From positions 16,131-80,130 of the forward strand of contig JAFXVP010000030.1 of NCBI GenBank assembly GCA_017524445.1: a stretch of DNA of 64,000 nt. The letters are read 5' to 3'. A model generated the notes under the pieces. The model was not told the DNA's origin, ran no database searches, and worked only from the letters and a program-made list of their open reading frames with translations. Both the position numbers and the translations under genes were made by a program. The stretch comes from Clostridia bacterium (lineage in GTDB: Bacteria > Bacillota > Clostridia > Christensenellales > CAG-138). Below, piece after piece: positions 1 to 7,801 of the stretch; the first letter of the stretch is position 1; the number at the start of each line of letters is the position of its first letter.

Positions 1-333
1 GAACGTCTCCGTGCCCAAAGAAAGCTGCACGCCGTAATCGAGCCCGCGGTCTTTCAGGACCGCCTCGGCGGTCTTCTGGATCTCGTCGCCGTGCGACAGC
101 AGAAACGCCCGCGCGTCGTCGTAGCTTTCGGCGCGTTCGAACAGCGGCAGGATCGCGTCGCGCACGGAAAGCTTTGCGCTCTGGTCCTCGTCGGAATCGC
201 TCGCGGCGATCACGTGCAGGCGCAGCACGCCCTCGCTCGACGCAAGGACGGATTTCGCGGGCGCGGCGCTGTTTATCACGCCGACCGCGACGGCGAGAAG
301 CAGGATGAGACCGGTAAAGAATCGTTTCAGCAT
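1..333 (-). CDS. spoIIR: Stage II sporulation protein R (partial, N-terminal 111 codons)
   Basis: The gene is read leftwards and is cut by the window edge, so only the N-terminus is present. The start ATG (331-333) follows a GAGGTGA ribosome site. The translation has a hydrophobic segment at residues 4-23 and then LRLHVIAASDSDEDQ, a close match to the SpoIIR family signature. In known systems SpoIIR is made in the forespore under sigma-F, is exported to the intermembrane space and triggers SpoIIGA to process pro-sigma-E in the mother cell. A sigma-F-type promoter lies just upstream (354-382). Family assignment is firm; the C-terminal half cannot be judged. Confidence 0.9.
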   Translation of the reverse strand, partial: MLKRFFTGLILLLAVAVGVINSAAPAKSVLASSEGVLRLHVIAASDSDEDQSAKLSVRDAILPLFERAESYDDARAFLLSHGDEIQKTAEAVLKDRGLDYGVQLSLGTETF

Positions 334-353
334 TATTTTTTCACCTCGGATGG

Positions 354-382
354 AGTATTTCCTGTCCTTTGCGGTTCTATAC
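354..382 (-). promoter_or_regulatory. Putative sigma-F promoter of spoIIR
   Basis: Read on the minus strand, a GTATA -35 element (378-382) is followed after exactly 15 bp by GGAAATACT (354-362). This fits the forespore sigma-F/G pattern (GYATA, 15 bp, GGnnAnAnT). It sits about 20 bp upstream of the spoIIR start, and spoIIR is sigma-F dependent in Bacillus. No experimental start is known here. Confidence 0.65.
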
Positions 383-420
383 CTGTTGACTTTTTGAAGG
401 ATTTCCTATACCATTTATAT

Positions 421-984
421 ATGATTTCCATGAGAGACGCGATCGAAGCCGCACTTTCGGACTTCGTCGAACGGCATACCGGCGTGAAGCCCGAGCTGAA
501 ACCGTCGAAAAAGGCGCATCTTGCTTCGAGCAGCTTTTTGCGCGGGGACGCGATCGCGGCGGCGGAAACGCTGTCCTCGCACGCAAAGGACTGCGCGCTG
601 TTTTCTGCGCCGCTGCTTTCACGCGTGACCACGGAAAACGGCTGGCTGCTGTTCTTTTTCACGGCGGACGCGATCGACGCGTTTGCGGAGACGCTGCCGC
701 CCGCCGAAGAACCGGACGATTCGTTTTTTATGCGGCGGCTCTGGATCATGGTGCACCACGACGACGCAAAGACGCCGGACGATCCGAAACTTCTGGACGG
801 TTTTTACGCCGCCTTATTCCATGCACCGGACGGCGAAAAGCGCTTTCTTGCCGCGCCGAAGGCGCACGACGGAAACGCGCGCGTCGCGATCGAACAGCGT
901 TTATATCGCATGGCAAAGATCTTATTATGGGAACGGAGGGACCCGATATGCAATACACCTGGCTCGGACACTCGACCTTTCTGA
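421..984 (+). CDS. Uncharacterised 187-residue protein
   Basis: This is a soluble protein of 187 residues with no signal peptide or membrane segment. The reading frame extends further upstream, but the part before 421 overlaps the spoIIR promoter and is not protein-like, so the ATG at 421 (or 430) is preferred. No clear ribosome site is visible. The segment ALFSAPLLSRV followed by WLLFFF loosely recalls the N-terminal domain of arginyl-tRNA synthetase, but the likeness is weak and no function is claimed. Its 3' end overlaps the start of the metallo-hydrolase at 948 by 37 bp, which suggests coupled translation. Confidence 0.6.
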   Translation: MISMRDAIEAALSDFVERHTGVKPELKPSKKAHLASSSFLRGDAIAAAETLSSHAKDCALFSAPLLSRVTTENGWLLFFFTADAIDAFAETLPPAEEPDDSFFMRRLWIMVHHDDAKTPDDPKLLDGFYAALFHAPDGEKRFLAAPKAHDGNARVAIEQRLYRMAKILLWERRDPICNTPGSDTRPF

Positions 985-1541
985 TCACCAACGACGCGGG
1001 CGGACGGCTCGTCACCGACCCCGCGGACGAACGGACCAGCCCCAATCAGCCGCACGTCACGGCCGACGTAATCACCGTTTCGCACCGGCATTTCGACCAC
1101 TGCGCCACGGAACGCGTCGGCGGCGAGCCGACGGTCAAAGAGAGCGCGGAACCCGAAACGCTCGCGGGCTTTTCGATCCGCGGCTTTCATGCTTTCCACG
1201 ACGAGGTGAAAGGCGCAAAGCGCGGCACGAATACAATCTTTCTCTTTGAAGCGGACGGACAGCGGTTCGTGCACTGCGGCGATCTCGGACATATGCCGAA
1301 CGAGGAAACGCTCGCCGCGATCAAGGGATGCGACGCCCTTTTGATCCCGGTCGGCGGCATCTACACGGTGGACGGAAAAACCGCGTGGGCGATCGCAAAG
1401 CGCATCGCGCCGAAGACCGTCGTGCCGATGCACTATCAAACGCCCGACCTCGGCTTTGCGCTGGAGCCGGTCACGAACTTCCTCGCGGCGGCGAAGGCGG
1501 ACCCCGCGCCGATCGTGATCGAACTCCCCTCCCGCGACTGA
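948..1541 (+). CDS. Metallo-beta-lactamase-fold metal-dependent hydrolase
   Basis: The protein has 197 residues. The zinc-binding signature SHRHFDH lies at residues 45-51. Further expected ligands are visible: a histidine in FHAFHD, an aspartate in HCGDLGH and a late histidine in VPMHY. The short length and the opening LGHSTFLI resemble UPF0173/YtkL-type hydrolases, whose substrates are mostly unknown. The start at 948 is chosen because CGGAGGG lies at 934-940; an in-frame ATG at 927 has no ribosome site. It shares an operon-like run with the alcohol dehydrogenase (12 bp gap) and the flavodoxin. Confidence 0.85.
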   Translation: MQYTWLGHSTFLITNDAGGRLVTDPADERTSPNQPHVTADVITVSHRHFDHCATERVGGEPTVKESAEPETLAGFSIRGFHAFHDEVKGAKRGTNTIFLFEADGQRFVHCGDLGHMPNEETLAAIKGCDALLIPVGGIYTVDGKTAWAIAKRIAPKTVVPMHYQTPDLGFALEPVTNFLAAAKADPAPIVIELPSRD

Positions 1542-1553
1542 AAGGAGACGCCC

Positions 1554-2723
1554 ATGCTCGGAACATTTACCTTCCATAACCCGACGAAGCTGTATTTCGG
1601 CGAAGACGCGCTCAACGGACTCCGCGCGGAGCTTCCGAACTACGGCAAAACCGTGCAGCTCATCTACGGCGGCGGCTCGGTCAAGAAAAACGGGATCTAC
1701 GACGCGGTCGTTGCAATTCTGAACGAATGCGGCAAAACGATCGTCGAGGACGGCGGCGTCATGCCGAACCCGACGACGGAAAAACTGTATGAAGGCGTGC
1801 GTATCGCCCGCGAAAACAAGGTCGATCTGCTGCTTGCGGTCGGCGGCGGCTCCTGCTGCGACTACGCAAAGGCGGTGTCCGTGTCCGTGCACTGCGACGA
1901 GGACCCGTGGGACAAGTATTATCTGCGCTATGAGGACCCGACGTGTGAGATCGTGCCGGTCGGGTGCGTGCTGACGATGGCGGGCACCGGCTCGGAGATG
2001 AACGGCGGCTCGGTTATCACGAACCACGCGCAGAAAATGAAGATCGGCAAGGTCTTCGACGACCGCGTCATGCCGAAATTCTCGATCCTGAATCCGAAGT
2101 TCACGTACTCGCTTCCGATGCGGCAGACCGTCGCGGGCGTGTACGATATCTTCAACCACATCTGCGAACAGTATTTTTCCGGCACGGACGACAACGTGAG
2201 CGACGCGCTGAGTGAAGCGCTGATGCGCTCGGTCGTGAACGCTTCGCGCATCGTCATTTCTGACCCGGAAAACTACGAGGCGCGGTCGAACATCATGTGG
2301 GCGGCGACGTGGGCGCTGAACAACCTGATCGGCTGCGGCAAGACCGAGGACTGGATGGTGCACATGCTCGGGCAGGCGCTCGGCGCGTACACCGACGCGA
2401 CGCACGGACTGACGCTTGCCGCGGTCTCCCTGCCGTACTACCGGCTCGTGCTGCCGTACGGATTGCCGAAGTTTGTACGGTTTGCAAAGGAGGTCTGGCG
2501 CGTCGATCCCGCAAACAAAACGGACGAAGAGATCGCAAACGAAGGACTTGAAGCCATGCATGCATGGATGCGGGAGATCGGCGTCGCCGTTTCGATGCGC
2601 GATCTCGGCGCGACGGAGGACATGATTGAGGGGATCGCCGACGCGACGATCCTGATGGACGGCACGGGCTACCATACGCTGACGCGTGACGAGGTCGTGC
2701 GGATCTTAAAAGAGAGTTTATAA
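1554..2723 (+). CDS. Iron-containing alcohol dehydrogenase (butanol dehydrogenase-like)
   Basis: The protein has 389 residues, normal for group III alcohol dehydrogenases of the BdhA/YqhD type. The nucleotide-binding motif GGGSCCDYAK is near residue 97. The four metal ligands are present at D198, H202, H270 and H284, in the same spacing as in YqhD. Such enzymes reduce aldehydes to alcohols with NAD(P)H in the cytoplasm. A GAAAGGAG ribosome site precedes the ATG. The neighbouring flavodoxin 13 bp downstream suggests a redox operon; the actual aldehyde substrate cannot be inferred. Confidence 0.93.
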   Translation: MLGTFTFHNPTKLYFGEDALNGLRAELPNYGKTVQLIYGGGSVKKNGIYDAVVAILNECGKTIVEDGGVMPNPTTEKLYEGVRIARENKVDLLLAVGGGSCCDYAKAVSVSVHCDEDPWDKYYLRYEDPTCEIVPVGCVLTMAGTGSEMNGGSVITNHAQKMKIGKVFDDRVMPKFSILNPKFTYSLPMRQTVAGVYDIFNHICEQYFSGTDDNVSDALSEALMRSVVNASRIVISDPENYEARSNIMWAATWALNNLIGCGKTEDWMVHMLGQALGAYTDATHGLTLAAVSLPYYRLVLPYGLPKFVRFAKEVWRVDPANKTDEEIANEGLEAMHAWMREIGVAVSMRDLGATEDMIEGIADATILMDGTGYHTLTRDEVVRILKESL

Positions 2724-2736
2724 GGAGGAACGCATT

Positions 2737-3213
2737 ATGATCAGATCACTGGTAACGTATTTTTCCGCAAGCGGCGTAACCGCCGAGGTTGCGGCGCGTC
2801 TTGCGGAAGGCGTCGGTGCGGAGCTTTGCGAGATCGTGCCCGAAACGCCGTACAGCAGCGCGGACTTGAACTGGATGGACAAAAATTCCCGCAGCACGCT
2901 TGAAATGAAGGACGAAAACGCCCGCCCGGCGCTGGCGAAAAAGGACATCCCGGTCAGTGAGTACGACATCATCTTCGTCGGCTTCCCGATCTGGTGGTAC
3001 CGCGAGCCCTCGATCATCGACACGTTCCTCGAGGCGTACGACTTCACCGGCAAGACGATCATCCCGTTTGCCACCTCCGGCGGCTCTGCCTTAGGCAAAG
3101 CGCCCGCCCGCATGGCGGAGCTTTCGAAGGCGAAGGTCCTGCCGGGCCGCGTCTTCCCGCCCAAGGTCTCCGAGCGCGAGCTCAAGGACTGGGTGCGCAC
3201 CCTGCCGCTGTAA
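2737..3213 (+). CDS. Flavodoxin
   Basis: The protein has 158 residues and a flavodoxin-4-like fold. The N-terminal strand and FMN phosphate loop read TYFSASGVTAEVA, and the later segment VGFPIWWY carries the aromatic residues that flank the isoalloxazine ring. These proteins carry electrons in the cytoplasm or act as small FMN reductases. AAGGAGGA lies 8 bp before the ATG. It is the last gene of the run that begins near 421 and is followed by a strong terminator. Confidence 0.9.
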   Translation: MIRSLVTYFSASGVTAEVAARLAEGVGAELCEIVPETPYSSADLNWMDKNSRSTLEMKDENARPALAKKDIPVSEYDIIFVGFPIWWYREPSIIDTFLEAYDFTGKTIIPFATSGGSALGKAPARMAELSKAKVLPGRVFPPKVSERELKDWVRTLPL

Positions 3214-3228
3214 GCACAGAAGTACAGC

Positions 3229-3261
3229 AAAAGCGCCGCGAAAACGGCGCTTTTCGTTTTT
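3229..3261 (+). terminator. Intrinsic terminator after flavodoxin
   Basis: A 10-bp stem (3229-3238 with 3245-3254) closes a 6-nt loop and is followed by CGTTTTT. It ends the 421-3213 operon and faces the convergent GNAT gene. Confidence 0.85.
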
Positions 3262-3285
3262 CCGAAAGTCTTTGAAGCGTGTCGA

Positions 3286-3813
3286 TCACATCACCTTTTC
3301 AAACCGGAACATGCCGTCCGGGAACTGTTCGTCCGTTTCGTTTCCCGCGTCCGGATCGTTCGGGTCGGGATGATACTTGTTGAAAAATTCCACGATATGA
3401 AAGCCGCACCGATTCACGTAAAAATGGATGTTGCGCTTCTCGAAATACGGCGTGCAGGTCTCCCAGACCTCCACCTCGGGATGCAGCTTTTCGACGGCGC
3501 ACCACGCGGCGTAGCCGACGCCGCGGCTGTGTATGCGCGGGGAGACGAACAGCAGCTCCAGATCGCCGCGCGCGCCCTCGACCCGGATCACGACGCCGCC
3601 GACCTTTTCTCCGTCGAGCCAAATGCGGTACGCCTCGCCGCCGTCGATGGATTCCTCGATGACCGCGCGGGAAATGATCTGATCGCCTTCCTCAAAGTGG
3701 TCGTCGCGGCGGCCGAATTCCTCCAGCGCGCCGTAGTTGAACGCCTCCTGATTGTCGCGGATGAACTGCTCCCGATCGTCCGGGGAGAGCGGAAGAAGCA
3801 AAACGTCTTTCAT
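3286..3813 (-). CDS. GNAT family N-acetyltransferase
   Basis: The protein has 175 residues. Acetyl-CoA-binding motif A is recognisable as SRGVGYAAW, followed by the typical helix and the late strand FYVNRCGFHIVEFF. Members of this family transfer acetyl groups to amines of small molecules or proteins; the substrate here is unknown. The ATG at 3813 follows AGAAAGGAA and overlaps the stop of the upstream tandem-GNAT gene as ATGA, so an earlier in-frame ATG is rejected. It is the last gene of a two-gene minus-strand unit. Confidence 0.85.
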   Translation of the reverse strand: MKDVLLLPLSPDDREQFIRDNQEAFNYGALEEFGRRDDHFEEGDQIISRAVIEESIDGGEAYRIWLDGEKVGGVVIRVEGARGDLELLFVSPRIHSRGVGYAAWCAVEKLHPEVEVWETCTPYFEKRNIHFYVNRCGFHIVEFFNKYHPDPNDPDAGNETDEQFPDGMFRFEKVM

Positions 3814-4757
3814 ACGGGTTCCTTTCTGTCGATCGCGTAATAGGTAAGATCGCGCAGCTCGCCGAGGTATTCCATTTCCCGCGGGGAGAAGCGTGAGAAT
3901 GTCATGCCGCACTTTTCCATCACGCGGCGCGAGGCGTCGTTGCCGGCAAAATACGACGCCGTGACGGTCTGCATGCCCTTTTCACCGAACAGATATGTGA
4001 GAAAGCGCCGGACTGCCTCGGTCGTATAGCCCCTGTTCCAATGCTGTGAGCCGATCCCGTAGCCGATCTCGCACGCGCCGTCGGCTTCGTCAAAATACAA
4101 AATGATACCGATGAGCCGCCCGGTCTCCTTCAAGCGGATCGCAAAGAGGTCGTCCCGTCCGGGATAGGTCGAAAAGTCGAAGGTTTCAAGCGATTCTGCG
4201 TAGCGGCAGACGAAGGTTTCGAGCACCTTTCTGTCGTGGGAAATGTTAAGGAAATAGTCCTCTTTGTCGGTCTCCCTGACCCGGTCGAGGATCAGCCGTT
4301 CCGTTTCCATGCAGGGCAGATGCTTTGCAAATTCGATCTCGTCCAGTCCGTTCGGAACGGAATGCCGGTTCCCCGTTTCCGCAAAGCCGAGCCGTTCGTA
4401 GAGCCGCCTTGCCCGCGCGTTGTTTTCGAGGATCCACAGCACGGGCGTGCCGGGACATACACCGATCGCGTAACGCAGAAGCTTCGTGCCGTACCCCTTC
4501 CCCTGCTCCTCGGGCAGCACGTACAGATCCTCGATCAGATTTTCCGTCACGGAAACGACGCCGATCGGCTTTTCTTCGATCAAAAGATAGAGCCGGCTTT
4601 TTGCGTCCAGCTTGCGCTGTAAATACGCCGCCTGCCGATCCGCCGTATGCGCTTCGACAAACGCGGGCGTGCAGAACGCGCGGTGTGATTCCCGCCACGC
4701 CGCTGCGTGCACCGCCGCAGCTTCATACAGATTTGTTTTATCGACCGGGATGATCAT
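3810..4757 (-). CDS. Tandem GNAT acetyltransferase (two fused domains)
   Basis: The protein has 315 residues, about twice a single GNAT domain. The first domain (about 1-145) has the CoA loop EQGKGYGTKLL and ends with ENNARARRLYERLGF. The second (about 150-312) is RimJ/RimL-like, with WNRGYTTEAVRRF and NDASRRVMEKCGM. Both CoA loops look intact, so both halves may be active. A shared origin by fusion of different GNAT subfamilies is likely, because the two halves are not close copies. It is coupled to the next GNAT gene by a 4-bp overlap. Substrates are unknown. Confidence 0.85.
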   Translation of the reverse strand: MIIPVDKTNLYEAAAVHAAAWRESHRAFCTPAFVEAHTADRQAAYLQRKLDAKSRLYLLIEEKPIGVVSVTENLIEDLYVLPEEQGKGYGTKLLRYAIGVCPGTPVLWILENNARARRLYERLGFAETGNRHSVPNGLDEIEFAKHLPCMETERLILDRVRETDKEDYFLNISHDRKVLETFVCRYAESLETFDFSTYPGRDDLFAIRLKETGRLIGIILYFDEADGACEIGYGIGSQHWNRGYTTEAVRRFLTYLFGEKGMQTVTASYFAGNDASRRVMEKCGMTFSRFSPREMEYLGELRDLTYYAIDRKEPV

Positions 4758-5093
4758 GGTTGTTCCTCCGTATCATACTGTACGTTTGCGGGATTCACGC
4801 GCTGCGTCCGTTGCCCGTTCCGCCTTCTTCTCCTCGGAGAAGAAGGCTTTTGGTTGAGCCCTAACCAAATCGGATTATATACACAGGACTTTGGTATGTC
4901 GAGGCTTCTCCCCCTTTCAGGGTGGAGAAGCTCCGCGAAGCGGTGATGAGGGGGTTCATCGGATCCGCGAAAAGCTGTCGCTTTTCTGCGTGTACTCCTC
5001 ATCCGATCCCTTCGGGATCACCTTCCCCATAACAAGGGGAAGGCTTTCCGGCGTGTTGTCCATCTTCTCGAAAGGCAGACACGGCTTATTTCT
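4758..5093. repeat. Intergenic region with two facing two-hairpin repeat elements
   Basis: No gene is visible. At 4909-4955 (plus) a GGAGAAG-type stem is followed by the small hairpin CCGC-GAA-GCGG and then TGATGAGGGGG. At 4998-5043 the same design is seen in the opposite orientation: a CCTTCCCC/GGGGAAGG stem, a GATCCC-GAA-GGGATC hairpin and GGATGAGG. A further hairpin (TTCTCCTCGGAGAA) is at 4829-4842. These belong to the dispersed modular family also found near 12.5, 32.2 and 59.1 kb. Confidence 0.75.
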
Positions 5094-5555
5094 TTATTCG
5101 GGCATCCGCTCAATGAGCGCCGACACGACGCGCCGGGTCGGCGGCATAATCTGTTCAAGGTCGATCTCGTCGCGGGAGAAGAACCGCAGGTCCTCCATCT
5201 CCCCGTCGCACGCCTTCGGCTCGCCGTGCCATTTTCGGGAGACGTAGACGATCTCGAAATTGGAAACCTCGTCGCCGTTCGGGTAGACGTAGTGCGCCTC
5301 CGGTCCCGAATTGACGCAGAAGAACGTGAGCTCGTCCGCAACAAGCCCCATCTCCTCGAACAGCTCCCGCCTTGCGCAGTCCTCAGCACGCTCGTCGATC
5401 TCCGCCGCGCCGCCGGAATAGCCCCACATGTGATTGTCCGCGCGCTTTCCGAGCAAAATCCGCCCGTGTTCGTCGATGCACGCGACGCTTGCCGCGCACT
5501 GCATGAGCGTCCGATGCCCGACGAGCTTCCGCATTTCCGCAATGTATCCTGTCAT
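5094..5555 (-). CDS. NUDIX hydrolase
   Basis: The protein has 153 residues. The complete Nudix box is present, with the pattern G-x5-E-x7-RE-L-x-EE-x-G-L beginning at GAAEIDE and ending at LFEEMGL; the glutamates bind the catalytic magnesium. Nudix enzymes hydrolyse nucleoside diphosphates linked to another moiety. The preceding GKRADNHMWGYSGG is typical of members acting on small nucleotides or sugars, but the substrate is not predictable. It is last in an operon with a GNAT and a YdeI-like gene, overlapping by 4 bp. Confidence 0.92.
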   Translation of the reverse strand: MTGYIAEMRKLVGHRTLMQCAASVACIDEHGRILLGKRADNHMWGYSGGAAEIDERAEDCARRELFEEMGLVADELTFFCVNSGPEAHYVYPNGDEVSNFEIVYVSRKWHGEPKACDGEMEDLRFFSRDEIDLEQIMPPTRRVVSALIERMPE

Positions 5556-6100
5556 GCCTGTTCCTCCGTATCAAGATCCAGTTTCAGCGTCAGCGCGTCG
5601 TATTTTTGCCCGCGCACCGTGCGCAGGTCCTTGTCCCGCGCGTACAGGACGAAGCCGAGCTTTTCCGCCGTGCGCAGCATGGCGACATTTCCCGACCACG
5701 TCTGCGTGTAGACACAACGCGCGCCGTGCGCTTTGAGATAGTCGATAAACTGCCGGAGCGCTTCCGTGCCGACGCCGTGCTTTCGCGCGTCCTGCTCCGC
5801 AAGATCGATCCCGACCGCGGGGATCTGTTCCGGATTTTCGACGTAGCCGAGATCAAAGTAGCGGCTGACCCAGCCGACGTGCCTGCCGTCGAGCTCGATC
5901 TCAAACTTCCGCCGCAGCGCGTCGGGCGGCAGGTCCTTCACGGTTTCATAGTATTCCGTCCAGCTTTCCCGCTCCGCTTCCTCGGTCGTCTCCTCCCATT
6001 CCCACGGCGCATCCCATTCCGTCCCCCATTCGGTCTCGACCGTGAACCAGCGCACGTAGTCCTCGATGTCGGACGGCTTCATATCCCGCAGTCGGATCAT
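5552..6100 (-). CDS. GNAT family N-acetyltransferase (RimJ-like)
   Basis: The protein has 182 residues and begins MIRLRDMKPSDIEDY, a typical RimJ/RimL-like opening. The CoA-binding region corresponds to KHGVGTEALRQF, and the late motif SGNVAMLRTAEKLGF is conserved in the family. The substrate is unknown. Start and stop overlap both neighbours by 4 bp (ATGA), placing it in the middle of a tightly coupled three-gene unit with the YdeI-like and NUDIX genes. Confidence 0.87.
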   Translation of the reverse strand: MIRLRDMKPSDIEDYVRWFTVETEWGTEWDAPWEWEETTEEAERESWTEYYETVKDLPPDALRRKFEIELDGRHVGWVSRYFDLGYVENPEQIPAVGIDLAEQDARKHGVGTEALRQFIDYLKAHGARCVYTQTWSGNVAMLRTAEKLGFVLYARDKDLRTVRGQKYDALTLKLDLDTEEQA

Positions 6101-6669
6101 AGCTTTTCCTCCGTGTAATATGCGTCGATCCCGCCGTAACCCCGGATCAGCTGATTGCGGCGCGTTTTTTCGATAAAGCTCGCAAGCCGTTTCTGAAACT
6201 CCGCGGGACGCTTCCGCGCGGCGTCGATGTAGGCGACGCGGATGCGGCGGTATGCCTCCGGAAAACTCCGGTAGTGTTCCCAGACGGTTTTGTCCGCTTT
6301 TAACGCGTCCAGAATGTCCGCAGGATACACAAACGGCGCGTAGATGATTTCCAGAACGCTTTCCCGCACGCGCGGATGGATCAGCCCTAATGCGTCCAGC
6401 TTCAGAAGCCGCTCGATATTCGGGCGGGAATACGGGCTTCCCTTCCGCCGCGGCGTGAAGCGGCGGATATGGTGCCGTTCGTCCAGCGTGCCCGCCCTGC
6501 CGTCGATCCAGCCGAAGCAGAGCGCTTCCTCCACGGCGTCGTTGTAGGACACCGCGGGCTCCCCGGACGCCTTTGCGGGAAAGACAAACCAGACCTCCTG
6601 CGCCGTTTCAAAGTGCTCGGAAAGCCATGCGCGCCATTCGCTTCTGCTGTCTGTGTAAAAAAGCTCCAT
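6097..6669 (-). CDS. YdeI/OmpD-associated family protein
   Basis: The protein has 190 residues. The segment NDAVEEALCFGWIDGR followed by an RFTPRRKGS-like stretch is characteristic of the YdeI family, which includes proteins linked to bacteriocin or antimicrobial peptide tolerance; the biochemical role is not established. There is no signal peptide. It is the first gene of the coupled YdeI-GNAT-NUDIX unit and starts 6 bp after the flavoprotein gene ends, so it may also belong to that transcript. Confidence 0.85.
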   Translation of the reverse strand: MELFYTDSRSEWRAWLSEHFETAQEVWFVFPAKASGEPAVSYNDAVEEALCFGWIDGRAGTLDERHHIRRFTPRRKGSPYSRPNIERLLKLDALGLIHPRVRESVLEIIYAPFVYPADILDALKADKTVWEHYRSFPEAYRRIRVAYIDAARKRPAEFQKRLASFIEKTRRNQLIRGYGGIDAYYTEEKL

Positions 6670-6675
6670 GTGCCT

Positions 6676-7362
6676 TTACTGCTTCCCGCCGTTGACGATC
6701 GCGGCGTAAACCTCCTCCGGGATCATCGGCGAACCGATCTCGTTCATCAGCGCTTCCGGGATCGCGCCGGTCTCGGCGTACGCCCTGCCCGCTTCGCGAA
6801 TGCGCGCAAGGCGCGGCTCTGTCACGGGCTTTGCCTCCGGCGCGTTGAACATTGGGCTTTCCGGCACGGTCAGGATCGTATGATCGCACGGAAACAGCAG
6901 CCGAAACTGCGCGACGGCGGGCTCGAAATTGTGCCTGCTGTTCGGGAAGCCGCAGCCGCAGATCATGACGTAGCGGAGATGCGAAAAATCCGCCTGCCCG
7001 ACGTGCTCGTAGCGGTCGCCGACCTTTTCCATCGACATCGAGGAGAGCGGCAGGATGCGGTCGATGAGCGCTTTCAGCGGTGCGGGCATGCCGTAACAAT
7101 AGAGCGGGAAGCTGAACACCAGTACGTCGCTTTTCAGCATTTCTTCGAGGATCCCGCGCATATCGTCGTCGTGGACGCAGGTCCCGCCGTTGTGCATGCA
7201 GGCAAAGCAGCCCGTGCAGTATTCGATGTGCTTGTCGATCGCGTGGATCGTCGTTACCTGCACGTCCGCCGCGTCCTGCATGCCCTCGATAAACGCGCGG
7301 GTCATGTGCATGACGTCGCTTTTTTCCCGCTTGGGGCTGCCGTTCAGAACCAGTATCTTCAT
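6676..7362 (-). CDS. NADPH-dependent FMN reductase-like flavoprotein
   Basis: The protein has 228 residues. It opens MKILVLNGSPKREKS, the FMN-phosphate loop of the flavodoxin_2/FMN_red superfamily. The CTGCFACMHNGGTC cluster is typical of the iron-sulfur-flavoprotein-like branch, although whether a cluster is bound cannot be told. FPLYCYGMPAPLKALIDR forms the second flavin-contact region. Likely role: cytoplasmic NAD(P)H-dependent reduction of quinones, flavins or xenobiotics. A GGGGAGGCG ribosome site precedes the ATG. Confidence 0.88.
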   Translation of the reverse strand: MKILVLNGSPKREKSDVMHMTRAFIEGMQDAADVQVTTIHAIDKHIEYCTGCFACMHNGGTCVHDDDMRGILEEMLKSDVLVFSFPLYCYGMPAPLKALIDRILPLSSMSMEKVGDRYEHVGQADFSHLRYVMICGCGFPNSRHNFEPAVAQFRLLFPCDHTILTVPESPMFNAPEAKPVTEPRLARIREAGRAYAETGAIPEALMNEIGSPMIPEEVYAAIVNGGKQ

Positions 7363-7377
7363 AGACGCCTCCCCGGG

Positions 7378-7767
7378 TTACGGAAGGTCAAAATGGAACG
7401 CGCCGTTTTCACATTGCCCGCCCGTTTCCACGATGACGTAAACCGTACCGCCGGATGGCAGCGTCACGGTATTTTCAAGCGCGTCCCCCGCGCCGATCGT
7501 AAGAAGCGTCGTCTTTCCCTGCCCGCAGTCGTAATACACCGTCGCGCTGCCGGTCTCCAGCTTCGCGGTATAGTGCAGCGTGCAGGGCGAACCGCCGCGC
7601 AGCGTGAAAACCATCGTGCCGTCAAAGCGATAGAACTCCATAAACGCGCTGTCCTTTTCGTTGGAATGGACAAACGCGATCGCGTTGTAATGCGAGGCGT
7701 ACTTCGAACAGCCGACGAGCCCGACGGCAAACAGGACGATAAACAGGATCGAAATTGCTTTTTTCAT
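7378..7767 (-). CDS. Small putative lipoprotein
   Basis: The protein has 129 residues. A positively charged start, a hydrophobic stretch and the lipobox VGLVGC predict lipidation at C20 and display on the outer face of the membrane. The mature part is a compact beta-rich domain of about 105 residues without a recognised family. It lies 15 bp upstream of the flavoprotein and probably shares its transcript. The good ribosome site GGGAGGAAACC supports the start. Confidence 0.75.
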   Translation of the reverse strand: MKKAISILFIVLFAVGLVGCSKYASHYNAIAFVHSNEKDSAFMEFYRFDGTMVFTLRGGSPCTLHYTAKLETGSATVYYDCGQGKTTLLTIGAGDALENTVTLPSGGTVYVIVETGGQCENGAFHFDLP

Positions 7768-7801
7768 ACGGTTTCCTCCCTTTCAAACTGCAGGTGTATA
7801 T

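Noticed and set aside
804..2675. 623-residue minus-strand open frame
   Set aside because: It is the antisense of the alcohol dehydrogenase and hydrolase genes in GC-rich DNA; composition is not protein-like and it lacks a ribosome site.
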